A stretch of DNA of 39,087 bases from DAMCAP01 sp032059445 (GCA_032059445.1 DAMCAP010000024.1:1-39087); one strand, 5' to 3'. Shown: positions 16,385 through 24,086, counted from the first letter of the stretch. Program-made: numbers and translations. Notes: generated from the letters alone by a model not told the origin.

Positions 16385-16400
16385 TTAGGCGGCTTCTTTT
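16372..16400. terminator. Shared bidirectional terminator holding both stop codons
   Basis: AAGCCGCCT / AGGCGGCTT, 9-bp perfect stem. The loop contains the TAA of the plus-strand gene (16382-16384) and, abutting it, the TAA of the minus-strand gene (16387-16385). T-rich on the plus side (CTTTTTCTTTT). Confidence 0.8.
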
Positions 16401-16792
16401 TCTTTTGCGTGTTTTTTTACTAATTCGATAGGGAAATATATCAATGAAACTATCGATAGAACGTGCGATAGTAAATAGATCAACTCGTTTCCTCTGAAAT
16501 ATGCTGATATTAACAACCATAGCATGAAAGCGCATGCAAACCCTGCGTTGTACAAAACTATTTGTTGCTTATAGTTTGGCGCAACATGATCAGCAATATA
16601 ACAAGCTAACATGAAAGAACCGGGCTGTAAGGACACAGTGAATATCAAATAAAGTAATGAACCGGGCTCCATTCTATACGGTGTTATAGCGTTGAAAAAA
16701 CTGAATAAAAATGGTCCTAGCGTTGACATAGCCCAAAACCCTATAATTGATATTGCATACCTAATGCTGTTTGGCCATTTTACTACATCCAT
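16385..16792 (-). CDS. Small four-helix membrane protein, unknown function
   Basis: 135 aa with four predicted transmembrane helices (about 11-30, 41-63, 76-96, 100-120) and a Lys/Glu-rich C-terminal tail (KKHAKEKEAA). No family recognised. The longer frame back to 16843 is excluded because its beginning overlaps the promoter -35; GGGGTG lies 5 bp before ATG 16790-16792, which is the chosen start. It stands alone between a convergent terminator and its own promoter. Confidence 0.65.
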   Translation of the reverse strand: MDVVKWPNSIRYAISIIGFWAMSTLGPFLFSFFNAITPYRMEPGSLLYLIFTVSLQPGSFMLACYIADHVAPNYKQQIVLYNAGFACAFMLWLLISAYFRGNELIYLLSHVLSIVSLIYFPIELVKKHAKEKEAA

Positions 16793-16814
16793 AAAAACAC
16801 CCCTTTCTACCATT

Positions 16815-16843
16815 ACGATACCATTACATGAATTATTTGTCAA
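16815..16843 (-). promoter_or_regulatory. Putative promoter of the four-helix membrane protein
   Basis: Minus strand TTGACA (16843-16838), 17-bp spacer, TATCGT (16820-16815). Two nearly identical GTAATGGTA words surround the -10 region, a possible regulator site. Confidence 0.6.
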
Positions 16844-16930
16844 TTTGAAGTTTTATGCTCGGTTGTTTTTGGGTGTATGTTAAGACGTATGGTAAAACGA
16901 AGTGTGTTTGTAAGTGTGTTTGTAGAAATA

Positions 16931-16970
16931 AAAAGAACCCTGCAAATCCAGTGATTTACAGGGTTCTTTT
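16931..16970 (-). terminator. Terminator of the tRNA-Ser operon
   Basis: AAAGAACCCTG(t)AAATC / GATTT(g)CAGGGTTCTTT, with a T run (TTCTTTTTATTTC) on the minus strand. It begins directly after the 3' CCA of the last tRNA. Confidence 0.88.
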
Positions 16971-17064
16971 TGGCGGAGAAAGAGGGACTTGAACCCTCGC
17001 GCCGGTTTTTACGCGGCCTACTCCCTTAGCAGGGGAGCCTCTTCACCAACTTGAGTACTTCTCC
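16971..17064 (-). tRNA. tRNA-Ser (anticodon GCT)
   Basis: Read on the minus strand it begins GGAGAAG and ends CTTTCTCCGCCA, with encoded CCA. The anticodon loop is CTGCTAA between CCC and GGG arms. A long variable arm, typical of tRNA-Ser, and GGTTCAAGTCC as T-loop are present. About 94 nt. Confidence 0.95.
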
Positions 17065-17084
17065 ATTTGGTTTTATGGGGCATC

Positions 17085-17171
17085 TGGCGGAGAGAGTGGG
17101 ATTCGAACCCACGGCTCTCTCGAGTCACTAGTTTTCAAGACTAGCTCCTTAAACCGCTCGGACATCTCTCC
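17085..17171 (-). tRNA. tRNA-Ser (anticodon TGA)
   Basis: Minus strand, begins GGAGAGA, ends TCTCTCCGCCA with encoded CCA. Anticodon loop CTTGAAAA gives TGA; long variable arm; T-loop GGTTCGAATCC. It lies 20 bp upstream of tRNA-Ser(GCT) in the same transcript. Confidence 0.95.
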
Positions 17172-17187
17172 ATAAGTTACGTTAGTT

Positions 17188-17216
17188 AGTATAACGGATT
17201 TCATAGGTTTCGTCAA
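17188..17216 (-). promoter_or_regulatory. Promoter of the tRNA-Ser operon
   Basis: Minus strand TTGACG (17216-17211), 17-bp spacer, TATACT (17193-17188), about 17 bp before the mature 5' end of tRNA-Ser(TGA). Confidence 0.8.
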
Positions 17217-17372
17217 GCCCTTTTTGCAAAAAAGATTCATAACAAAGCGGCTTGATCCTAAGATGCCCAATTTTATATATATCATACAGGAAGATAAATG
17301 ATAATAAGCAGGATATTATAGCTAGTGTAAAAGGGATGGCGGGGGGTGATGATCCCCCCGCCTGTGTTAGGA

Positions 17373-19640
17373 TTACTCTTCTTTACTGCTGATACCCGCT
17401 ACAGCGTTTAGTACGGCAAGTATGCTGACGCCTACGTCGGCAAATACGGCCATCCACATATTGGCATACCCGATTGCGCCCAAGATCAGCACACCAATCT
17501 TGATGGTTAGTGCAAAAGCGATGTTAAACTTTGCCTTTGCTACAATCTTGCGCGCGAGCCTGATGGAGCTTGGGATGGAGGTAAGCGATTCGTTCATCAG
17601 TACTACGTCGGCTGCTTCAATAGCGGTGTCGGTACCAAGACCCATTGCGATACCAGCGTCACTCATTGCTAGTACAGGGGCATCGTTGATGCCATCGCCT
17701 ACGAAGATCGAAGCATTGTGAGACTTTTTGAGCTCTGCCATCTTTGTAACTTTATCCTGAGGCAGCAGTTGGCTATAGACCTTGTTTACCCCTAGCTCAT
17801 TCGCAATCTTTTGAGCGGCTGTGTTGCTGTCACCTGTAAGCATTGCTACGGTTTTAACACCCAGCTTGGTTAATGCGGCAATTGCTTGCTTGGCATCCTT
17901 ACGGACTTGATCAGCCAGTGTAATACAGCCGATTGCCTTATTGCCTGCTGCCACATAGATATTGGCGCTTGGCAGCTGGCTGATATCTATTCCGTTGTTT
18001 TGCATTAGCAGGGCAGAACCGCAGTGCACTCTAGCCCCCTCAACCGTCAGGCTAATGCCCATGCCGGGAGTTTCGGTATAGTCGGAGCTTGGGAGGGGGG
18101 TTAAATCGCCGGCACGCTGTAGGATTGCCTTTGCAGCCGGATGATTGGAGTACTGCTCGGCGGTGGCAGCCAGACGGATCAAATGCCCAGCCTCTACGCC
18201 TTGTGCGGGAATGATCTGATCGACTACAGGCACACCAAGGGTTAGGGTACCGGTTTTGTCAAAGACTACACAGTCGGTTTTGGCCAGTGTTTCGATATAC
18301 TTGGTACCTTTGATCAGTACACCCTTCTTGGTTGCTCTGCCTACTCCTGCAAAGAAGGTAAGAGGTACCGAAATAACCAAGGCACAGGGGCAGGATGCTA
18401 CCAGGAATACCAGTGATCTACCTACCCACATACTCAGCTCGCCGTAGCCCAGCAAAGGTGGGAGGAAGGCGAGGAGGGCAGCACATACCATGACGATGGG
18501 AGTGTATACCTTAGAAAATTTGGAGATTAAGCGCTCTGTATTACCCTTTTGTGAAGCTGCTTCACTAACCATCTTGATGATACGGCTGGCGGCAGAATCC
18601 TCAAAGGTATTGGTTGTAATACAGGTGATAGCACCGTCGGAATTGATCGAGCCAGATAAAACGGTGCTCCCCTTAACTGCCTGTACAGGCAGGGGCTCTC
18701 CAGTCAGTGCTGAGGTATCGATGTAAGTGGAGCCTGACTCTACTACGCAGTCGACTGGCACTTTTTCGCCGGGCTTGATGACTATGCGGCTACCGATAGC
18801 AAGGGTTTTGGCTGCCACGGTAACGATTTCACCATCAGGCTTGACGAGGTTGGCGTTGTCGGGTCTGATCTGGGTCAAAGCGGCGATATCCCGCTTGCTT
18901 TTGGCGATGGCTTTGGCCTCCAGCCAGTTACCGATACGAAAGAGGATGGTTACCATGGCGGCTTCAGGAGCTTCGCCGATTAGCAGGGCAGCCGCTACTG
19001 CGATGGTCAGCAGTGCCAGCTCATCAAGGCTAAAGCGGAAGATGCCTTTAATGCCGTCTATAAATAATGGGTAGCCTACCATAAAGATGCCCAGGCTCAT
19101 GATCAAGGTACCGATGCTGCCAAGGGGCAGTATAAAGGCAGCTACGATCAGAATGATGCCTGCAATACCTACGGGTGTAGAGTAGGGGGCAGAAGCGGCA
19201 TGATCATGGTCGTGACCGCAGCCGCAGTCATCGCCGTGCGCGTGCTCGTGGTCGTGTCCACAGCCGCAACTATCTCCACTATGTGCATGATCGTGGTCAT
19301 GTCCGCAGGTATCACCGTGTGGGTGGTTATGGTCGCATCCACAGTTGTCGTCATGTAGGGTAGATATGCCTAATCGGCAGTCGCCGTGGCTATGTTGACT
19401 CTCTGATGGATGATCTGATTGGTCGTCTTCCGAGGAGCTTTCTCCGCCACTGTCGGAGCTGTCCTTATGGTTGTCGTGGCCGCAGTCACCCTTAGCGGTA
19501 CAACCATGCTCTTTGTGGGAATGATTGTGTCCGCAGGTGCATTCCTTGTGGGAGTCTTGCTGGCAGCAGCTGTGATTTGCGTGATCATGGCCGCAGTTGC
19601 AGGATGCGCTGTTGTGTGCTTGCTTTAGTGTGTTACTCAT
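17373..19640 (-). CDS. P1B-type heavy-metal ATPase (Zn2+/Cd2+/Pb2+ exporter class) with His-rich N-terminus
   Basis: Exports divalent heavy metals from the cytoplasm at the expense of ATP. Motifs in order: about 155 N-terminal residues with repeated CGHDHDHAH / CGCGHDHEH blocks; membrane Cys-Pro-Cys (SCPCALVISVPL); phosphorylation site DKTGTLT; SNHPA (the P1B HP motif); GDGINDAPVLAMSDAGIAM; and, in the last helices, Lys and Asp (IKIGVLIL ... FADVG) characteristic of the ZntA/CadA (P1B-2) subgroup rather than copper pumps. The usual HMA domain with GMxCxxC is absent; the His/Cys-rich tail appears to replace it. Start: ATG 19640 (AAAGG about 9 bp upstream); the upstream TTG at 19649 lies next to the ribosome site and is rejected. 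It overlaps the upstream ArsR-type gene by 8 bp, so both are one operon, presumably derepressed by metal. Confidence 0.93.
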   Translation of the reverse strand: MSNTLKQAHNSASCNCGHDHANHSCCQQDSHKECTCGHNHSHKEHGCTAKGDCGHDNHKDSSDSGGESSSEDDQSDHPSESQHSHGDCRLGISTLHDDNCGCDHNHPHGDTCGHDHDHAHSGDSCGCGHDHEHAHGDDCGCGHDHDHAASAPYSTPVGIAGIILIVAAFILPLGSIGTLIMSLGIFMVGYPLFIDGIKGIFRFSLDELALLTIAVAAALLIGEAPEAAMVTILFRIGNWLEAKAIAKSKRDIAALTQIRPDNANLVKPDGEIVTVAAKTLAIGSRIVIKPGEKVPVDCVVESGSTYIDTSALTGEPLPVQAVKGSTVLSGSINSDGAITCITTNTFEDSAASRIIKMVSEAASQKGNTERLISKFSKVYTPIVMVCAALLAFLPPLLGYGELSMWVGRSLVFLVASCPCALVISVPLTFFAGVGRATKKGVLIKGTKYIETLAKTDCVVFDKTGTLTLGVPVVDQIIPAQGVEAGHLIRLAATAEQYSNHPAAKAILQRAGDLTPLPSSDYTETPGMGISLTVEGARVHCGSALLMQNNGIDISQLPSANIYVAAGNKAIGCITLADQVRKDAKQAIAALTKLGVKTVAMLTGDSNTAAQKIANELGVNKVYSQLLPQDKVTKMAELKKSHNASIFVGDGINDAPVLAMSDAGIAMGLGTDTAIEAADVVLMNESLTSIPSSIRLARKIVAKAKFNIAFALTIKIGVLILGAIGYANMWMAVFADVGVSILAVLNAVAGISSKEE

Positions 19641-19962
19641 AACAATCAACCTTTCTGATGTGATTTATGCCTTGCATTAATATAGATGATACATGCTCGT
19701 CATCGAGAGAGTAGAGGATATTGCGCCCATCCCGTCGGGATTTAACGATCCTCGATGTCTTTAGCAGCTTGAGCTGGTGGGAGGCTGCGGATTGTGAGAT
19801 CCCTACATTTGTGTAAATGTCGCTGACCGACAGCTCTTTGCCAAATAGCGAAGAGATGATGGCAATACGGGTTGGATCGGCAAAGATGCTGAAGATTTCT
19901 GCGAGGGTTAAAGCTTCCTGCAAGCTCAGGCTTACAGGCTGTGGATCGTGACTATGGGGCAT
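19633..19962 (-). CDS. ArsR/SmtB-family metal-sensing repressor
   Basis: Small winged-helix dimer that releases DNA on binding metal. FADPTRIAIISSLF and GISQSAASHQLKLLKTSRIVKSRRDGRNILYSLDDEHV are the family signature; the recognition helix is QSAASHQLKLL. The C-terminal alpha5 metal site of SmtB/CzrA (Asp, His, His, Glu/His) reads D-x-H ... H-x-x-K, so the fourth ligand is a Lys. The alpha3 CxC of ArsR/CadC is SVS here. An N-terminal HxH (MPHSHD) and a C-terminal Cys-x-Glu could supply other ligands. AAGGAGG lies 6-8 bp before the ATG. It overlaps the start of the P1B ATPase gene, its evident target. Confidence 0.9.
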   Translation of the reverse strand: MPHSHDPQPVSLSLQEALTLAEIFSIFADPTRIAIISSLFGKELSVSDIYTNVGISQSAASHQLKLLKTSRIVKSRRDGRNILYSLDDEHVSSILMQGINHIRKVDCYE

Positions 19963-19983
19963 ATGTATCCTCCTTATCTCTAT

Positions 19984-20003
19984 ATATGATCATATGTTCA
20001 TAT
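19984..20003 (-). promoter_or_regulatory. Putative ArsR/SmtB operator
   Basis: Imperfect palindrome ATATGATCATATGTTCATAT, the AT-rich ATATGAAC-type inverted repeat usual for this family. It overlaps the -10 box of the metal operon promoter, the classic position for steric repression. Confidence 0.72.
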
Positions 20004-20028
20004 TACAGTATATGCAGCAATATGTCAA
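20000..20028 (-). promoter_or_regulatory. Promoter of the arsR-type / P1B ATPase operon
   Basis: Minus strand TTGACA (20028-20023), 17-bp spacer, TAATAT (20005-20000), overlapping the operator. The adjoining gene-free DNA 20029-20284 is AT-rich and shows no other feature. Confidence 0.8.
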
Positions 20029-20284
20029 TGGGTGACACTATTCAAAACCTCCCAAACTTTTGCCTGCGATTAATAAAAAATTTGTATAAATTATAATTGG
20101 ATAAAAAGTTGGAATAATAAATGGATAGCGGAGTATTTCACTCAATGAGCATCTGTGCCTACGGGTCATGGTACCTGATATCAACTACATATTTATTAAA
20201 AACAAAACCAATAGCGAGAAAATCAAAGATAATCGCAGTTATCACAATCTATTTATCTATAAGTATAAAATTTGAGCGAAACTC

Positions 20285-20313
20285 TTGAAATTAGGCGGGA
20301 TGTAGCGTATACT
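20285..20313 (+). promoter_or_regulatory. Promoter of the CorA-family gene
   Basis: TTGAAA (20285-20290), 17-bp spacer, TATACT (20308-20313). Transcription should start near 20320, leaving a leader of about 135 nt before ATG 20456. Confidence 0.72.
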
Positions 20314-20319
20314 ATGTAA

Positions 20320-20455
20320 GAAAATTAGTAATTTTGTATACCGTGTGGAGGTGAGTTTGTGGACGCAGGCCCTCGAAGTAGAGAGAATAATCAAAGTACA
20401 ACCGGGCTTCTGCGCGCTGCAAAGGCACAGGAGTCCTAGTGGAAAGGACTACGAT
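20320..20455 (+). promoter_or_regulatory. Structured 5' leader of the CorA gene (possible divergent Mg2+-type riboswitch)
   Basis: The leader contains GGAGGUGAG near 20347; a closing pair GCAGGCCC / GGGCuuCUGC (about 20364-20415); and, directly before the start codon, AGUCCU / AGGACU, which would occlude the ribosome site. The 3' end AGUGGAAAGGACUACGAU is reminiscent of the conserved M-box end AGUGCUAAAGCUCUACGAU, and M-box RNAs control Mg2+ transporters. The core of the M-box is not clearly present, so this is a candidate only. The leader is also open as a 37-codon N-terminal extension of the gene, an alternative explanation. Confidence 0.35.
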
Positions 20456-21397
20456 ATGCTAGAGATTTTTAAGACAATAGATGGCAAACTTATCCAGCTT
20501 AAGGAGTTTGAGGAAGGCTGTTGGATCAATCTGGTCAATCCTACCTCTCATGAGCTGACTTGGGTGGTCAAGACTACCGGAGCCCTGCCCGAGCTGCTAC
20601 ACGCTGCCCTCGACGATGATGAGCGAAGCCGTATCGAGCACGACGAGGATGAAGATCAGACTCTGATCCTGGTGGATATCCCCAAGGTCGAGGCTGAGGG
20701 AGAATCCTATACCTACACCACCTTGCCTTTTGGCATTATCCATATGCCCAATTGCCTGATTACCGTCTGCCTTGTATATGCTTCTTTAATCAAAGAATTC
20801 ACCGAAAACAAGGTCAAAGGGCTCTATACATTTAAAAAAACTCGGTTTGTATTCCAGCTGCTTTATCAAAATGCCCGTCGTTACCTCAATTACCTGCGGC
20901 AGATCGATAAAGCAACCGAGCGTATCCACACCGAGCTGCAAAAAAGCTATCGAAACAAAGAGCTTTTGCAGCAGATGAGTATGGAGAAATCGCTGGTATA
21001 CTTCTCAACCTCACTTAAGTCAAATGAAGCCGTTTTAGAGCGACTGATGCGGATGGAGTTTGTTAAGCGCTACCCTGAAGACGCCGAAGTGCTGGAAGAT
21101 GTCATCATCGAGAATAAGCAGGCGATAGAGATGTGCTCGATCTACCGTGACATCTTAAGTGGTACGATGGATGCCTACGCATCTATCATCAGCAATAACC
21201 TCAATATCGTCATGAAGTTTCTTGCTGCCGTTACCATTGTCATGACTGTGCCGCAGCTGGTAGGCGCCCTGTGGGGGATGAACGTCGCCGTACCTTTTGA
21301 GACTAGCCCCTATGGTTTTTTATATGTGTGCTTGATCAGCTTATTGTCTGTGGTGATTGCTTTTATCTGGCTGTATAAAAAAGATATGTTTAGCTAA
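20456..21397 (+). CDS. CorA-family divalent cation transporter
   Basis: CorA proteins form pentameric channels for Mg2+ (some for Co2+, Ni2+ or Zn2+). The long acidic and helical cytoplasmic N-domain (LLHAALDDDERSRIEHDEDEDQ and a long coiled region about 150-250) is followed by two C-terminal helices; the first ends in the signature GMN, here LWGMNVAVPF. The last residues are basic (WLYKKDMFS), as usual. Start: ATG 20456 with GGAAAGGA 8 bp upstream, giving 313 aa, the normal length and the usual MLEIFKTIDGKL beginning; GTG/TTG starts at 20345-20357 would add about 35 residues not typical of the family. Monocistronic between promoter and terminators. Confidence 0.9.
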   Translation: MLEIFKTIDGKLIQLKEFEEGCWINLVNPTSHELTWVVKTTGALPELLHAALDDDERSRIEHDEDEDQTLILVDIPKVEAEGESYTYTTLPFGIIHMPNCLITVCLVYASLIKEFTENKVKGLYTFKKTRFVFQLLYQNARRYLNYLRQIDKATERIHTELQKSYRNKELLQQMSMEKSLVYFSTSLKSNEAVLERLMRMEFVKRYPEDAEVLEDVIIENKQAIEMCSIYRDILSGTMDAYASIISNNLNIVMKFLAAVTIVMTVPQLVGALWGMNVAVPFETSPYGFLYVCLISLLSVVIAFIWLYKKDMFS

Positions 21398-21408
21398 GAG
21401 CTTTTTAT

Positions 21409-21445
21409 AACCGTGTGCGCTATCGCGTATGCGGTTTTGCTTTTT
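21409..21445 (+). terminator. Terminator after the CorA gene
   Basis: AACCGtgtGCG / CGCgtatgCGGTT imperfect stem followed by TTTGCTTTTT, just after the stop codon. Confidence 0.65.
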
Positions 21446-21450
21446 AAAGA

Positions 21451-21485
21451 AAAATCCCTGCTATATTGTCATAGCAGGGGTTTGC
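21451..21485. terminator. Second, bidirectional hairpin
   Basis: CCCTGCTAT / ATAGCAGGG with T or A runs on each side; the T run is better on the minus strand (ATTTTTCTTT). Confidence 0.6.
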
Positions 21486-22215
21486 CGTTTGTCATTTCTA
21501 ACTTAATGTAGAATTTTGATAGAATATAAAGAATCGTATAAAATTATGCTGGAGAATAAAGCATAAAGACCGATAATGTACCATAAGCGCAGCTGGGGGT
21601 ATAATCGCCCATAGCCATAGGCTGGGCATAAGGATAAGCAGCCTAATACACGCTTAGCGTGTATTCTACGATGATTACATATTAGTTTATGATCGTTTTG
21701 ATGTGTTTATATATTACATTAAGTTCTGGATACAAGAACGCAGGAAATTCTCTTTCTCACTCATGCCGTGCAGGCACTCCCTTTTTGATGGACGTCAAAA
21801 AGGGAGGAAAAAGCGTCTAAGGGCAAGCCCTTAACCCACGGACACCGCTTGCCGCATTGCACTGCGCTTCGCTTGTGACAAGCGTTGCAAGCGAGTGCCC
21901 TTATGAGGTGTCTGTGACACAAGGAAATGCCTAACGGCATGGGGATACGAGGGATACAGCGCTTCTTTTTGCCGCAGACGATGCGCCGCAGTCTCTCTAT
22001 AAGAGCAAGCCCTTGGAGCGATTGTCATAGGTAGCTTTAGTTGCGCAGTGCAATTTGCCAAGGTTTTGCCCGTTAGGGGTGTCAAGGGGGTGTCCCCTTT
22101 GGAGCGATTTTCGCCCTATTTTTGTAGCATGTGCGCTTTAACCATAAATCGTTCGCGCTTATTTATAAGCGTAGCTTATGATATAATTGCCTATGCCTGT
22201 AGAGTGGGTAAAAAT
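21486..22215. other. Gene-free, hairpin-rich intergenic region
   Basis: No credible gene in 730 bp; short ORFs here look like chance frames. Several inverted repeats are seen: AATACACGC / GCGTGTATT (21645-21665, 3-nt loop), CTCCCTTTTTGA / TCAAAAAGGGAG (21777-21806, perfect 12-bp stem), AAGGG / CCCTT near 21819-21832, and TGCC / GGCA near 21928. GGGTGTC / GTGTCCCC words recur near 22076-22100. Such composition suggests an interspersed, non-autonomous repetitive element or a decayed insertion, but no terminal repeats or target duplications could be fixed. Confidence 0.4.
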
Positions 22216-22247
22216 TTGTGCCAGAAACGCGCGCGTTTCTGGCACAA
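22216..22247 (-). terminator. Perfect 32-bp palindrome: terminator of the NAD synthetase gene
   Basis: TTGTGCCAGAAACGCG followed exactly by its reverse complement, without a spacer. On the minus strand it is followed by ATTTTTACCC. It lies 6 bp past the stop codon of nadE. Confidence 0.8.
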
Positions 22248-22253
22248 TATGTA

Positions 22254-24086
22254 CTAAAAGTCAATGGAAATAACATCTTCCAGCATGGAGTTGATGTTAA
22301 GATCTGAGGGGATGTAGAAGGATGCTCCCGAGAGGTTGACATCGCATAAAATTGCTGCATCGGGTGCTGCGCTGCGCTTAAACTGCCCTGCTGCCAGCCT
22401 TCTTAAAAACAGCAGAAGCTTTTCTTTGATAAATGCAGGGGTAAAGCTGGCAGAAAAAGCAATGCATGCGTAGTAATACAGCTTGGAGGGGCGAAATCCG
22501 TGCTTAATGAGGTAATATAAGAAGAAATCATGGAGCTCATAGGGGCCAAGGATATCTTCGGTCTTCTGCGTGATTTCTCCTTCTTCATCTGCTGGGAGCA
22601 GCTCGGGGGATACCGGGGTGGCGAGGATGTCGTGAAGGTACGCCGATACACCGGGTACAATACTGTTATTAGCAATATGGCGCACCAGCTGCCGTACTAC
22701 AGTCTTGGTAATGCAGATGTTGACATTGTAGTTGGAGATCTGATCCCCTGCGAAGGTGCACCAACCTAAAGCCGCCTCTGATAGATCTCCCGTGCCCACT
22801 ACCAGACCGCCTACCTTGTTGGCGATATCCAGCAGGATTTGGGTGCGTTCTCTGGCTTGGGCATTTTCGTAGGTGACATCCTTGATATTGCTGTCGTGCC
22901 CGATATCGGTAAAATGCTGTAGGATAGCTTCCCGAATGGGGATTTCGCGGTTGTCTACCTCTAGTCCCTCCAGCAGCCCCAGTGCATTATAATAGGTGCG
23001 GTCAGAGGTGCCGAAGCCCGGCATGGTAATACCGATGATGCTGTCACGCGGCAGCCCCATACGGTCGGCGGTGGCAGCCATCACCAATAAGGCCAGTGTG
23101 GAATCAAGCCCACCCGATACTCCGATGACCATCTTCTTAATGCCTGTATTCTGTAGGCGAGCTGCCAGACTACGAACTTGCAAGTCAAAGAGCTCACTTA
23201 GATAACGGTGGCGCATAAAAGGATCAGAGGGCAGATAGGGGGAGGTATCTACAGTGCGTTGTAGCCCCCGCTTGGAGCAGACGGGGCTTAGGGTATGATA
23301 AGGTGCCTTATAGTTGTTAAAGAGCTTCTGTGAGCGGATAATATCACCATCAATATCACTGCTGATATAGATGCTACCCTCTTGCTCAATCTGGCAGCTT
23401 AGCTGCTTACCACATTCGTAGATAGCCGCAAAGGCTTTATAGAGGTAGGGTGAGGAGGTATCACCGCAGCCGCCGTTTACCACTGCAACTGCACAACCCA
23501 CTGACTGGGTATAGGAGCAGATCCCCCCCAATACATCGTCGATATAGCCTGCGGTAACTGGCGAATAGCAGGGAGCGATCAGTAGGTCAAAGCCTGTATG
23601 GGTCAAGGATGCGGCTCTGACGGGGATCAGCTTAGGATCGCAGGAGAGGATGGCAAATCGGATGTCGCCGCAAGCAAAGAGGGTATCGGCGGGCAAAATG
23701 CGATCAGAATATATACCATGAGAAAGCTCTTTGGGATTATCTTGAGTGGGGATGTAGCCAAGTATCTGCCCTTGATACAGCACGGCGATGGCAGATACAG
23801 GCAGGGGGCTATCGGCCATTGCAAGCCCTACGATGATATAGGTAGGGTAATCTTTTGTGGCAATACACAGCTCCTCAAGGGCATCTTTACAGCCATCGAG
23901 CAAAGCGGTATTATGGAAAAACGCACCGCAGCTGGGTGAGCAGAGGGCTAACTTAGGCAGGACGACAATATCCGCAGGGGAGGCTTCCAGCTCTTTAAGC
24001 ACCGACTGGATCTGCTCTGCACAGGCAGACGGATTGGCTGGGATGGTTTTAGCGGCTGCTGCCACTACTCTTATGATCGAATTCAC
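22254..24086 (-). CDS. nadE: NAD+ synthetase, glutamine-dependent type, with degenerate amidase domain
   Basis: Catalyses the last step of NAD+ synthesis, amidation of deamido-NAD+. Residues about 1-260 have the CN-hydrolase (nitrilase) fold that normally releases ammonia from glutamine. Residues about 290-610 are the synthetase: PP-loop VSGGLDSTLAL (near 325) and TGDLSEAALGWCTFAGD are well kept. In the amidase domain the catalytic Glu is Lys (VVLPKLAL, about residue 45; one GAG to AAG change), the catalytic Lys position (PKxYLP motif) reads PTQDNP, and the nucleophile motif EICEDLW reads LSCDPKL, with Cys alone retained. Hence the enzyme may depend on free ammonia. Start: GTG 24086, about 10 bp after AAGGAG, giving the usual MNSIIRVVAAAAK beginning; TTG 24116 is rejected. 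Confidence 0.9.
   Translation of the reverse strand: MNSIIRVVAAAAKTIPANPSACAEQIQSVLKELEASPADIVVLPKLALCSPSCGAFFHNTALLDGCKDALEELCIATKDYPTYIIVGLAMADSPLPVSAIAVLYQGQILGYIPTQDNPKELSHGIYSDRILPADTLFACGDIRFAILSCDPKLIPVRAASLTHTGFDLLIAPCYSPVTAGYIDDVLGGICSYTQSVGCAVAVVNGGCGDTSSPYLYKAFAAIYECGKQLSCQIEQEGSIYISSDIDGDIIRSQKLFNNYKAPYHTLSPVCSKRGLQRTVDTSPYLPSDPFMRHRYLSELFDLQVRSLAARLQNTGIKKMVIGVSGGLDSTLALLVMAATADRMGLPRDSIIGITMPGFGTSDRTYYNALGLLEGLEVDNREIPIREAILQHFTDIGHDSNIKDVTYENAQARERTQILLDIANKVGGLVVGTGDLSEAALGWCTFAGDQISNYNVNICITKTVVRQLVRHIANNSIVPGVSAYLHDILATPVSPELLPADEEGEITQKTEDILGPYELHDFFLYYLIKHGFRPSKLYYYACIAFSASFTPAFIKEKLLLFLRRLAAGQFKRSAAPDAAILCDVNLSGASFYIPSDLNINSMLEDVISIDF

Noticed and set aside
16790..16843. 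Longer start of the four-helix membrane protein
   Set aside because: The added codons overlap the TTGACA element of its own promoter.
21831..22085. 84-codon minus-strand ORF in the gene-free region
   Set aside because: No ribosome site, odd composition, overlaps inverted repeats; looks like a chance frame.
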